DNA of 64,000 nt, from positions 7,134,001-7,198,000 of the forward strand of contig NZ_CP029197.1 of the NCBI RefSeq assembly GCF_008639165.1. The letters are read 5' to 3'. Positions 25,292 to 32,838 of this stretch are shown one piece after another. A program made the position numbers and the translations under genes. Position 1 is the stretch's first letter; each line of letters opens with the position of its first letter. A model generated the notes under the pieces. It was not told the origin of the DNA, did not search any database, and saw only the letters and a list, made by a program, of their open reading frames with translations. Source of the stretch: Streptomyces venezuelae ATCC 10712. GTDB lineage: Bacteria > Actinomycetota > Actinomycetes > Streptomycetales > Streptomycetaceae.

Positions 25292-25809
25292 AGAGGGCCT
25301 CCAGGACCTTGCATCAGCGCGGGGCTGGCTGCTGCTCGTGCCCGCTCATGCGTCCAGTCGGCCCTGGGGACTCGGTGGAGCCTGCCGAGTACCTGGTCTG
25401 GTTCGTGCTCCGGGCCACGTGCGGCCCATGGACGGCGTCTCGCACGACCAGGTGCCCACCGAGTACCCGCCGAGGCCTCCGTCGTGGACCAGGTCCTCGG
25501 GCCGCGCCGCCAGTCGGGCTGGGTGCTGGCGAAGGCCGGCGGCCGCGGTCCCGCCGGGGTGGTGTCGTGCACGCTGTCGACTGCGCCGCGTCGAGGCCCC
25601 GACCGGGGGTCCCTCTGCTTCTCGTCGATCCGAAGTCTGCGGATCATGTCGGTCGCGGCCCCGGTGACTGAGCGCTTCACATGGCGGGACTCGACTGAAG
25701 CGCGCGGCCCCACGTGGCCGCCGGCCTGGCAGCGTGTCTTCACACGTCCTTGCCCACAGCGACGAGGGGCCGCCACCCCGGAAGGCGTGGCGGCCCCTCG
25801 TCGGTTCAG
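25292..25809. other. 518-base region, no convincing gene
   Basis: Several overlapping frames exist on both strands but none has a ribosome site, a family match or consistent codon pattern; it may be decayed island DNA. The strong hairpin at 25761-25802 is the only clear element. Confidence 0.45.
25761..25802. terminator. Strong bidirectional hairpin after MerR-Prx gene
   Basis: A perfect 16-bp stem, GACGAGGGGCCGCCAC (25761-25776) with GTGGCGGCCCCTCGTC (25787-25802), has a 10-base loop. It lies 8 bases past the MerR-peroxiredoxin stop, so it is very likely its terminator. Confidence 0.85.
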
Positions 25810-26775
25810 TTACGCGTCGTGATGGTTTCGGAACCACTGCGCGACCTGGTCGGCATGGGTGTCCGGTGGGAAGACGGGGTAGAAGACGTGCTCGATCGTG
25901 GCGCCGCGCAGTACGAGGGTGAGGCGCCGGTAAAGCGTCTGGCCGTTGGCCTCGAACGTCGGGAGCTTCAGCTCGTCCGCGAGTTGGAGGTGGGGGTCGG
26001 AGAGCATCGGGTAGGGCAGGTGCAGGCGGTCCACGAGCGCCTGCTGGTAGTCGGCTCGGTCCGAGGACAGGGCGAGAACACGGTCGACGCCTTCCGCCCT
26101 GAGGGCGTCTAGGTTGTCGCGGAAGCTGCACGCTTCCTGGCTGCATCCGCGGGCGCCGGGGATCTCGTTCCACCCCTCAGGGATGTCGGCGGCCGGGTCT
26201 CCGGTGAGCGGGTAGAGGAAGAGCACCCAACGGCCGTCGGAGACCGTGTCCAGGCGGATGTCGCCGCCATCCGTGCCGTGGAACGACAGGGCGGGGAGCG
26301 TTCGGCCCGGCAGGTGGGCGGAGGCGCCGTCGTCCACCGGGACCGGCAGGTCGGGGGGCAGGGGGTCAGCCTTGGGCAGCATCTCGTCGAGCTCCTTCGA
26401 AGGGTCGGCGGCGGAGGGGAAACCGCGTCGGGCCGCCGCGTCCCGGCGGCTGATCAGCTGTTCCCGGGTGTGTGTCAGCCGGGTGACGAGGAGGTCAAGT
26501 GCGTCGATCTTCTGCTGGTAGGCAGCCAGTGACTCCGCGCAGTGGTCGCCCGCATCGTGTCCCGCACGAAGACAGGCGAGAAATGGCCCTGTCTCCTTGG
26601 GGGTGAGACCGAGCGCTCCGAGGCTGTGGATCTCCTCTGCCAGCCGGACGTCTTCCACGGTGTAGTCGCGGTAGCCGTTGGCCGCACGGCCGGGGCTGAG
26701 CAGCCCGCACTCCTCGTAGTAGCGCAGCGCCTTGATCGTCACGCCGGCGGCCGCAGCCGCCTCACCTGCACGCAT
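25810..26775 (-). CDS. MerR regulator fused to a peroxiredoxin domain
   Basis: 321 aa. Residues 1-70 form a MerR helix-turn-helix (MRAGEAAAAAGVTIKALRYY ... LLSPGRAANGYRDYTVEDV), followed by the usual dimerisation coiled coil to about 135. Residues 150-321 form a thioredoxin-fold AhpC/PrxQ-type peroxiredoxin (LPALSFHGTDGGDIRLD ... IPGARGCSQEACSFRDN), with peroxidatic Cys211 and resolving Cys216 in the Cys-x4-Cys arrangement. Fusion implies that peroxide oxidation of the Prx half changes MerR-directed DNA distortion. A MerR-type dyad lies at its own promoter. The ATG at 26775 overlaps no other gene; monocistronic. Confidence 0.88.
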   Translation of the reverse strand: MRAGEAAAAAGVTIKALRYYEECGLLSPGRAANGYRDYTVEDVRLAEEIHSLGALGLTPKETGPFLACLRAGHDAGDHCAESLAAYQQKIDALDLLVTRLTHTREQLISRRDAAARRGFPSAADPSKELDEMLPKADPLPPDLPVPVDDGASAHLPGRTLPALSFHGTDGGDIRLDTVSDGRWVLFLYPLTGDPAADIPEGWNEIPGARGCSQEACSFRDNLDALRAEGVDRVLALSSDRADYQQALVDRLHLPYPMLSDPHLQLADELKLPTFEANGQTLYRRLTLVLRGATIEHVFYPVFPPDTHADQVAQWFRNHHDA

Positions 26776-26800
26776 GTGTACCTCCTCGCTTCGCCCGGAA

Positions 26801-26835
26801 CGCTAAACCCGGACCTTGGGGGACGGGTCAAGGTC
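26801..26835 (-). promoter_or_regulatory. MerR-type promoter dyad of the MerR-Prx gene
   Basis: GACCTTG and CAAGGTC are 7-base inverted arms 10 bases apart (26812-26835). On the minus strand the dyad lies between TTGACC and TTAGCG, separated by 19 bases, the long spacer used by MerR activators. It is 26-60 bases upstream of the MerR-peroxiredoxin start, so peroxide-driven autoactivation is likely. Confidence 0.7.
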
Positions 26836-26936
26836 GGGCTGTCAGGTCTCTCTGCCACTCCGCGCTCGCCAACTGGAACGCTCGGCCCCCTCAGCCTCGC
26901 CCACCCAAGGGCTCATCCGCGAAGTGAAGCGCTCAG

Positions 26937-27461
26937 TCACATCCGGGACTCGCGGCGGCCTCCTGGGGCGCGGTGAGCGCGCGGCGGTAGCCCCCGGACG
27001 CGGGCGCGGTTCTTGCGGGACGCCTCCTTCGCGGCCCGTATCGCGACCCGGGCCAGGTCGACGCGGGACATCTCGCCGCCGCTCATGCCGCCCCCAGGTG
27101 GTGAGACGGAAGTCCAGGTGACCCAGGCCGGCCAGGTGCTGCCCCTCGGCGACGAACGCCCGGTGAACAGGCGCTGTGCCGACGGCTCGCCGTACCGGTC
27201 GATGCGGTCGAAGACCAGCTGGTGGTCGGCGGCGGCGCGGTTGCGCCAGTCCAGGACCTGCTCGCGGGTGAGTTCCTCGAGGACCAGCTCCTGGTCGTCG
27301 TCGATGCCGGCGGGCTCCGGCTCCGGAGAGGGGACGATGGCGGCCGGACGCGGTGCGGGCAGTACGACCGGGGCCACCGGCTCGTCTGCGAGGACGTCGG
27401 CTGCCGGCGCCGCCGTCACCTCTGCGACGACCCCCTCGCCGCGGGGGATCGCGACCGCCAC
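26937..27461 (-). pseudogene. DciA-like/plasmid-type gene relic
   Basis: A 174-codon frame. Its middle (MSGGEMSRVDLARVAIRAAK then EASRKNRARV) resembles the N-terminus of DciA/DUF721 proteins, which load replicative helicase and also occur in Streptomyces integrative elements. The rest of DciA is absent and the frame diverges to a stop about 16 residues later. The upstream 110 residues (acidic, Pro/Ala-rich, then TREQVLDWRNRAAADHQLVF) are unrecognised. I read it as a decayed, possibly frameshifted mobile-element gene; a functional small protein cannot be excluded. Confidence 0.4.
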
Positions 27462-27483
27462 AGCCCGGCCCGGGCCGCTTCGT

Positions 27484-28962
27484 TCAGGAGGCGGGTACGG
27501 AGTCCTCGAAGGCCGTCCCGGTCGTGCGGTACGCGGTGACCTTCGCCGCCACTTGGGCGGGGGTGAGGACCTGGTCCTTCACGTGGAGGACGTAGTCGAC
27601 CTGCTCCTCGTAGGCGCGGGGCGCTGTGGAGATCTGGCCGGTGAGGTCGATCAGCCACTGGTTGAAGTGGATCGACATGGGTCGCTCGGGAAGGTAGCGG
27701 GCGTCGTGCCGGGCGAACTCCTTGCCGTCGAGGTAGTAGACGAGCGCCGTGTCGTCGATGGTGAGGACGAGGTCGTGCCAGCCGGCCTGGCTCGTGCGGG
27801 CTTCCGTGTGCTGGTTGACGGCCTCCCAGGGGTCGGGGCGGAAGGTCTCCCACGAGGTGGTGTAGAGCACGTTCGCCGGCTCGCCCCAGCCGCCGTTGGG
27901 CAGGTACTCGAAGTCGTACTCGGCGTAGTCGTCCGCCATCGGTGCGGTGAGGTCGTTGATGGTGAAGAAGCTCTGGACCAGGTGGTCGCCGTCCGGGCCG
28001 CTCGTAGGGGTGTCGGCGAGGCGCACCCGGGCGGCGTAGGTGCCGTTCTTGAACTTCCTCACGCCGGTGTGGACTTCGGCCTGTCGGGTCGAGGCTGCGG
28101 ATCCCGCGGTCGATGTCCGCAGCGTCATGATGGAGTTCGCGCCTTGTTTGGCGAAGGTCACGTTCTCGGGCGCCCAGGTCGCTCCGGTGACTCCGGGGCC
28201 GCCGCCGCCGGAGCGGATGGTCCATCCGTGTGCGGCGAGCGCCGGATCGCTGTGACGGGCGTAGTCGAAGTCGTCGAAGAGGACGCCTCGGTCGGGAGAG
28301 GGCGTGGTCGGTCCGGTGGGGAGCGGATCGGTAGTCGTCGGAGTGGTGGGAGTGGGGCCGGTCTGGGTCGCGGGTGGGGTCGGGGTGGGCTCGTTGCCGG
28401 CCGGGGCGGTGCCCCAGACCTGAACGCCCTCGATGGTGGCGGTGACCTTGGCCCAGTCTCCGTACGTGGTCTGGGCCGGTCCGAACGAGTAGTCGTCGGA
28501 CTGGTCGAGCGACTGCCAGTCGGAGCGGTGGAAGCGCAGCTGTACGTCCCCTGTGTCGGCCCCCGGTGCGAGGGAGCCCGCCCCCGGTGTGAACCCCACT
28601 TCCAGGTACCGGTCCGCTGTGGCGGTGGGGTTGGCCAGCGTGCCGAACGTGCCCGTCACCTGCGTACAGCCCCTCACGGCCCAGTCGCACGCATAGCGGT
28701 ACGAGGCGCCGGGGTCGGCCTTGAAGTAGTAGCGCACCTTGACCTGGCTCAACGGGACGCTCGTCGCCCCGGTGTTGACCACCGTGAACCACGGCGCTGC
28801 CTGGTCACCGCCCGCGCCGCCCTGCCGGTACCGGATCGCGATGCTCTCGTCCGCGGCGGCCGCGGGGAGGGCGGTCAACGCCGCGGCGCTGAGCCCGATG
28901 ACGGTGGCGGCGGCGAAGGCGATGCGTATCCGCAGCTTGCGGCTGCCTGGTCCGTTGCGCAT
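27484..28962 (-). CDS. Secreted CBM3-GH16 family glycosidase
   Basis: 492 aa from the ATG at 28962 (AGAGGA 6 bases upstream). Residues 1-37 are a signal peptide ending ALPAAAA. Residues 39-187 are a family 3 cellulose-binding module (IRYRQGG ... APWFTVVNTG ... VKVRYYF ... DYSFG). A Pro/Thr linker runs 188-224. Residues 225-440 form a concanavalin-like GH16 domain with the ExDxE signature Glu348-Tyr-Asp350-Phe-Glu352, nucleophile and acid/base. It should cleave beta-1,3- or mixed-linked glucans or related polysaccharides outside the cell. It resembles family members with the short ExDxE rather than ExDxxE loop. Confidence 0.88.
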   Translation of the reverse strand: MRNGPGSRKLRIRIAFAAATVIGLSAAALTALPAAAADESIAIRYRQGGAGGDQAAPWFTVVNTGATSVPLSQVKVRYYFKADPGASYRYACDWAVRGCTQVTGTFGTLANPTATADRYLEVGFTPGAGSLAPGADTGDVQLRFHRSDWQSLDQSDDYSFGPAQTTYGDWAKVTATIEGVQVWGTAPAGNEPTPTPPATQTGPTPTTPTTTDPLPTGPTTPSPDRGVLFDDFDYARHSDPALAAHGWTIRSGGGGPGVTGATWAPENVTFAKQGANSIMTLRTSTAGSAASTRQAEVHTGVRKFKNGTYAARVRLADTPTSGPDGDHLVQSFFTINDLTAPMADDYAEYDFEYLPNGGWGEPANVLYTTSWETFRPDPWEAVNQHTEARTSQAGWHDLVLTIDDTALVYYLDGKEFARHDARYLPERPMSIHFNQWLIDLTGQISTAPRAYEEQVDYVLHVKDQVLTPAQVAAKVTAYRTTGTAFEDSVPAS

Positions 28963-29469
28963 GGACATTCCTCTCGGGGAGGTGGCTGGGGGGAGGCAGC
29001 ACGATGCCGAGGGTGAAGTCTGCTGCTTCAACGCCCTTGTGGGGATGGCTGATCATGCACCGAGGAGAAGTTGGCATAGACCAATGACGCCGTCAAGCTC
29101 TGGGGCACCCCTCAGAAGCACGTCGACAGCCCGGTCGCCGACATCAACTGCGACGGCGCGCAGCACGTCGCCGCCGGGCTCGGACGGCACGGCGGCACGG
29201 CACTGGCGGTGGCGGTCGGCGTCGGCGACCCCGCTGCGGTCGAGCGAGCTCCGGAAGGAGGGCTTCGGTGCGACCCTGCGGTGCCCGGGGCAGCTCGACA
29301 CCCGCATCCTGGACTCCCGGCGCAACCGCCTGCCGCCCAAAGATCTGGAACGGTTCCACGGCCGGCTGGCGGAATACTGGCGGAGGCGGGTGACACCCGT
29401 GTCCGTCATGCCGACCTGGCGGCGGATGGAGACCACCGCCCGGGCCCGGCATGACGCGGGGCCCGGCCG
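28963..29469 (+). pseudogene. 507-base gap with frameshifted coding relic
   Basis: Two adjacent plus-strand frames look protein-like but neither has a start: DSPVADINCDGAQHVAAGLG (about 29110-29190; the DINCDG...V pattern recalls FG-GAP repeats) and, in another phase, DTRILDSRRNRLPPKDLERF plus HGRLAEYWRRRVTPV (about 29290-29400). They are probably fragments of a degraded secreted-protein gene. The GH16 promoter must lie at the left end near 28963-29050. Confidence 0.3.
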
Positions 29470-30333
29470 TCAGCGTGCCCCGTTCGGGGATCGCCGTTCG
29501 GGTCCGGCAGCGGCCTGGAGCGCGGTCAGGTAGGCGCCGGACTGGCCGGCCGCGTTGGGGTGGAAGGACTGGCCGACGGGCCACTTGAGGGCGTGGAGCC
29601 AGGGGTTGCTGTCGCACAGCTGATGGCCCGCGAAGCGGTCGGCGACGTCTTCGTAGACGAAGCCGCTGTGCTGAGCGACCTCGTCGCGGATCACGCCGTT
29701 GAGGACGTCGGCTCCCTTGTTGAGCGCGGTGCGCTTGGTGGCGCTGATGCCGAGACAGGCCGGGACGTCGAGGTCGTAGAACCTCGGGTAGCCGAGGATC
29801 AAGACGCGGGCCTGTGGGGCGCGGGTGCGGATGGCGTCGTAGACGGCGTCGAGTTTGCCGGGGAGTTCGGCGTGTGCGGTGGTCTCGGCGGTGGCGATGG
29901 CGTCGAGGCAGGCGCTGTCGCTGCCGAACAGGCAGGTGGCCATGACCGTGCCGAGACCGATGTCGTTGCCTCCGATGGTCATGCTGACCAGCGTGGTGGT
30001 GTCGCCCAGCGGAGCCAGTTGCTTGTCGAGGACGTCGGTGGTCTTCGCGGCGCCGCACGCCTGGAAGTCGAAGGTGGCGGGGGCGGTGAGCTGCGCGTAG
30101 AGGTAGGGGTGGGAGTTGACGCTCTGGTTGCAGTCGTTGAGGTAGGTGGTCGAGGAGCCGCCGCCCGCGGAGTAGGAGTCGCCGAGGGCCACGTAGTGGA
30201 CCCCCGTGGCGGGGGCGGCGTGTGCGGAGTCGGTCGTGGTGGGGCCGAGGGCCGTGGTCGTCAGTGCGGCGAGGACGGCGGCGAGGGCACGGACGCGGTT
30301 TCTGGGCATGCCGAAGGTACGGCTCTTGCGCAT
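29470..30333 (-). CDS. Secreted SGNH/GDSL esterase
   Basis: 287 aa from the ATG at 30333 with AGGAG 7 bases upstream. Residues 1-40 are a signal peptide ending SAHAAPA. The SGNH hydrolase signatures are block I ALGDSYSAGGG with Ser53, block III TIGGNDIG and block V SFHPNAAGQ with His258. Six or more Cys suggest the disulphide-rich fold of Streptomyces extracellular lipases/esterases. It follows the formylglycine-generating enzyme gene by 35 bases on the same strand and may be the last gene of that operon. Confidence 0.9.
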   Translation of the reverse strand: MRKSRTFGMPRNRVRALAAVLAALTTTALGPTTTDSAHAAPATGVHYVALGDSYSAGGGSSTTYLNDCNQSVNSHPYLYAQLTAPATFDFQACGAAKTTDVLDKQLAPLGDTTTLVSMTIGGNDIGLGTVMATCLFGSDSACLDAIATAETTAHAELPGKLDAVYDAIRTRAPQARVLILGYPRFYDLDVPACLGISATKRTALNKGADVLNGVIRDEVAQHSGFVYEDVADRFAGHQLCDSNPWLHALKWPVGQSFHPNAAGQSGAYLTALQAAAGPERRSPNGAR

Positions 30334-30368
30334 GGGGGTCTCCTGGCGGTGCGTACGGGACGGGTTGC

Positions 30369-31373
30369 TCAGGCGCTGCGGGCGCAGCGGAATCCGGCGT
30401 GGCCGCTGGTGCTGTCGGAGGTGTTCGCGGTGCGGGCGGCGACGCGGTAGCGGTTGCAGTACGAGCGGTGGCAGAGGTGGGAGCCGCCGCGGATGACCTT
30501 GGCGGTTCCGGTGGCGGGTCCGGTCGGGTCGGCCAAGGGGCGGTGAGTGGGGTGGTCGGTGGTCCACCAGTCGGCGCACCACTCCCACACGTTGCCCGAG
30601 GTGTTGTACAGGCCGTATCCGTTCGGTTCGAACGCGTCGACCGGAGCGGTGCCGCGGAATCCGTCGGTGGCGGTGTTCTTGGCCGGGAAGGTGCCTCGCC
30701 AGATGTTGCAGTGGTGGGCGCCGTCCGGGTCGAGTTCGTCGCCCCAGGGGTAGCGCTTCTGTTCAAGGCCGCCGCGGGCGGCGTACTCCCACTCGGCTTC
30801 GGTCGGCAGGCGTTTGCCGGCCCAGGCCGCGTAGGCCGCGGCGTCGTTCCACGACACGTGGACGACGGGGTGGTCTCCGCGACCGTCCAGGGTGCTGCCG
30901 GGCCCTTCGGGCCGGTTCCAGGCAGCGCCGCCCACCCCGCACCACCACGGCGTCCGCTCCGGGCGGTAGGCCCCGCGGCGCAGGGCCGCGGGCAGGAATC
31001 CGGCGAACACGTAGGACCAGCCGAAACGCTCGGCCTCGGTGACGTACCCGGTGTCGGCGACGTACTGGGCGAAGGCGTCGTTGGTCACCGCGCAGGTGTC
31101 GATCAGGAACGGCCTCAGCCGCACCGTCCTGACGGGTCCCTCGCCGTCGCCGCGAAAGCCCTCCGCGTCGTCGGTCCCCATCAGGAACTCCCCGCCGGGC
31201 AGACACACCATCCCGGCGGCCGACGTGTCGTGGCGGGGCCGTGGTGCCGAGAGCAGCCGAAGAGGCACGGGCCTATCGGGCCACCGGCCAGGGGCGCAGC
31301 AGGCTGCCGGCGTGCCGGGGACGTGCCGCGCCGCCTCGTCTCCCTGTTCCGGCGCGAGGGGGCCCGGTGTCAT
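30369..31373 (-). CDS. Formylglycine-generating enzyme (sulfatase activator)
   Basis: 334 aa. The whole FGE fold is present: MVCLPGGEFLMGTDD near the start, HPVVHVSWNDAAAYAAWAGK, RLPTEAEWEYAARGG, GLYNTSGNVWEWCADWW and GGSHLCHRSYCNRYRVAART. Cys301 and Cys306 in LCHRSYC correspond to the copper-binding pair of aerobic FGE. It converts Cys in CxPxR of sulfatases to formylglycine. Its ATG overlaps the MFS stop by 4 bases, and the sulfatase two genes up has the target motif LPCMPAR, so activator and client are co-encoded. Confidence 0.94.
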   Translation of the reverse strand: MTPGPLAPEQGDEAARHVPGTPAACCAPGRWPDRPVPLRLLSAPRPRHDTSAAGMVCLPGGEFLMGTDDAEGFRGDGEGPVRTVRLRPFLIDTCAVTNDAFAQYVADTGYVTEAERFGWSYVFAGFLPAALRRGAYRPERTPWWCGVGGAAWNRPEGPGSTLDGRGDHPVVHVSWNDAAAYAAWAGKRLPTEAEWEYAARGGLEQKRYPWGDELDPDGAHHCNIWRGTFPAKNTATDGFRGTAPVDAFEPNGYGLYNTSGNVWEWCADWWTTDHPTHRPLADPTGPATGTAKVIRGGSHLCHRSYCNRYRVAARTANTSDSTSGHAGFRCARSA

Positions 31374-32722
31374 GAGAGGGCCTGCTCGCGCCGCTGGTCG
31401 AGCTCGGACTGCATACGGGCGGCGTCACGGGCGTAGGTGCGGTGCAGCAGGGTCAGGAACGCTCCGTTGGCGAGCATCAGGATGACCAGGACCCACAGGA
31501 AGACGGGGCGCAGGCCGATCGAGTCGCCGAGGAAGCCGGCGCCGAGGCCGAACAGGGCCCAGGCGATGGCCTCGAAGACGGAGATGTAAAGGGTGAAGGC
31601 GGCGGGCCGCAGCTCGGGCGGGACGATCGCCATGATCATCGGGCGGTTGATGCCGGGGTTGACGCCCTGCGCGATGCCCATGAGGCCGAAGAACAGCGCG
31701 TACGGGCCGATGCCTCCGTAGTCGAACTGGGTACCGAAGAAGGCGAGGACGGCGAAGAGGATCTGGGCCGTCTGCAGGACGGCGGGCAGGCCGTGGCGAG
31801 GGCTGATCCGAGCGGCCCAGTCGGCGGTGAGACCGCCGAGGAGCGTCCCGGCGAAGTAGCCAAGGCCGATGGGCATCAGCACGACCGACGCGACCTGGGT
31901 GGTGAAGCCGTACGCCTCGACGAGGAAGACCACGGCGAAGGAGAACACCAACAGGTGGCCCGAGAGCAGCCGGGAGACCAGCAGGACCACAAAGGTGGGG
32001 ATCTTCACCAGCGAGACGACCTGGCGTCGGGTGACGAACGTGCTGGCGGCGGCCTCGCGATCGGCGGGGTCGAGGTCCGCGAGCTGGGTCTCGGCGGCCC
32101 CGCTGCCCGGGTCACGCAGGAACCGCCACATCACCAGGCCGAACAGGATGCTGAACGCGCCGATCGCCCACAATCCCCATCGCCAGCCGTCGTCCACGCC
32201 CGCCAGCTGCCCCTTGAGCGCGGCGAACACGGAGGACGCCAACGCGGTCGCCCCGAACAGCATGCCCACGGCGCGGCCTCGCGACGAGCTGTCGAAGAGG
32301 TCACCGACGAGCGTGGTGATGATCGGGTGGGCGCCGGCGTAGCCGGCGGCGAGGAGGGTGGAGAAGAGCAGGAGCTGGGTGAAGTTCTGGGCGAAGCCGG
32401 CGGCCACGCCCCACACGCCCCACAGGCCCGCGCACACGACGAGCACGGTCTTGCGCGACCAGCGGTGCGCGGCCCACACCCACAGGGGTGTGGTGATCAC
32501 GCCGACGAGTCTGCCCGCGGCGGTCAGGACCCCGAGGGCTCCGAGGGAGAGTCCGAGGGCCTGGCGGATGACGGGGAACAGGCCGCCGATCATGCCGGCC
32601 TCGGTGTTGTCGACGAGCATCGCGCCGCCCAGGAGGGACAGCTGCCGCCACCGGCCCTGGACGCGCGTGGAGGGGGCCTGGGCGGGTCCGGGTCTGCCGG
32701 GATCGTGGATAAGCTCGGGCAT
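31370..32722 (-). CDS. MFS transporter
   Basis: 450 aa with about 12 hydrophobic helices in two halves and a charged central loop near residues 205-240. The loop-2 signature (WVWAAHRWSRKTVLVV) and the repeat after helix 8 (TADWAARISPRHG) place it in the major facilitator superfamily. Located between the sulfatase and its activating enzyme, it probably imports the sulfated substrate or exports a product. It overlaps the FGE gene by 4 bases. Confidence 0.9.
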   Translation of the reverse strand: MPELIHDPGRPGPAQAPSTRVQGRWRQLSLLGGAMLVDNTEAGMIGGLFPVIRQALGLSLGALGVLTAAGRLVGVITTPLWVWAAHRWSRKTVLVVCAGLWGVWGVAAGFAQNFTQLLLFSTLLAAGYAGAHPIITTLVGDLFDSSSRGRAVGMLFGATALASSVFAALKGQLAGVDDGWRWGLWAIGAFSILFGLVMWRFLRDPGSGAAETQLADLDPADREAAASTFVTRRQVVSLVKIPTFVVLLVSRLLSGHLLVFSFAVVFLVEAYGFTTQVASVVLMPIGLGYFAGTLLGGLTADWAARISPRHGLPAVLQTAQILFAVLAFFGTQFDYGGIGPYALFFGLMGIAQGVNPGINRPMIMAIVPPELRPAAFTLYISVFEAIAWALFGLGAGFLGDSIGLRPVFLWVLVILMLANGAFLTLLHRTYARDAARMQSELDQRREQALS

Positions 32723-32789
32723 GACGCCTCGCTCTCTGTTCGTGTGTGGTCTCTTCGCGGGAGATGCACGGGGAAATCGGGGTTGTCCC

Positions 32790-32823
32790 GGCCGGTGACG
32801 GGGCGGCCACCCCGTTACCGGCC
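32790..32823 (-). terminator. Hairpin between sulfatase and MFS genes
   Basis: GGCCGGTGACGGGG pairs with CCCCGTTACCGGCC (one G-T pair) around a 6-base loop. It lies 15-49 bases past the sulfatase stop. It could attenuate transcription so that sulfatase is made in excess over the transporter and activator. Confidence 0.65.
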
Positions 32824-32838
32824 GTTCTGCTCACGCCG

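Noticed and set aside
25338..25667. 109-codon frame in the gap after DeoR
   Set aside because: No ribosome site, no domain, and equal-quality frames occur in other phases.
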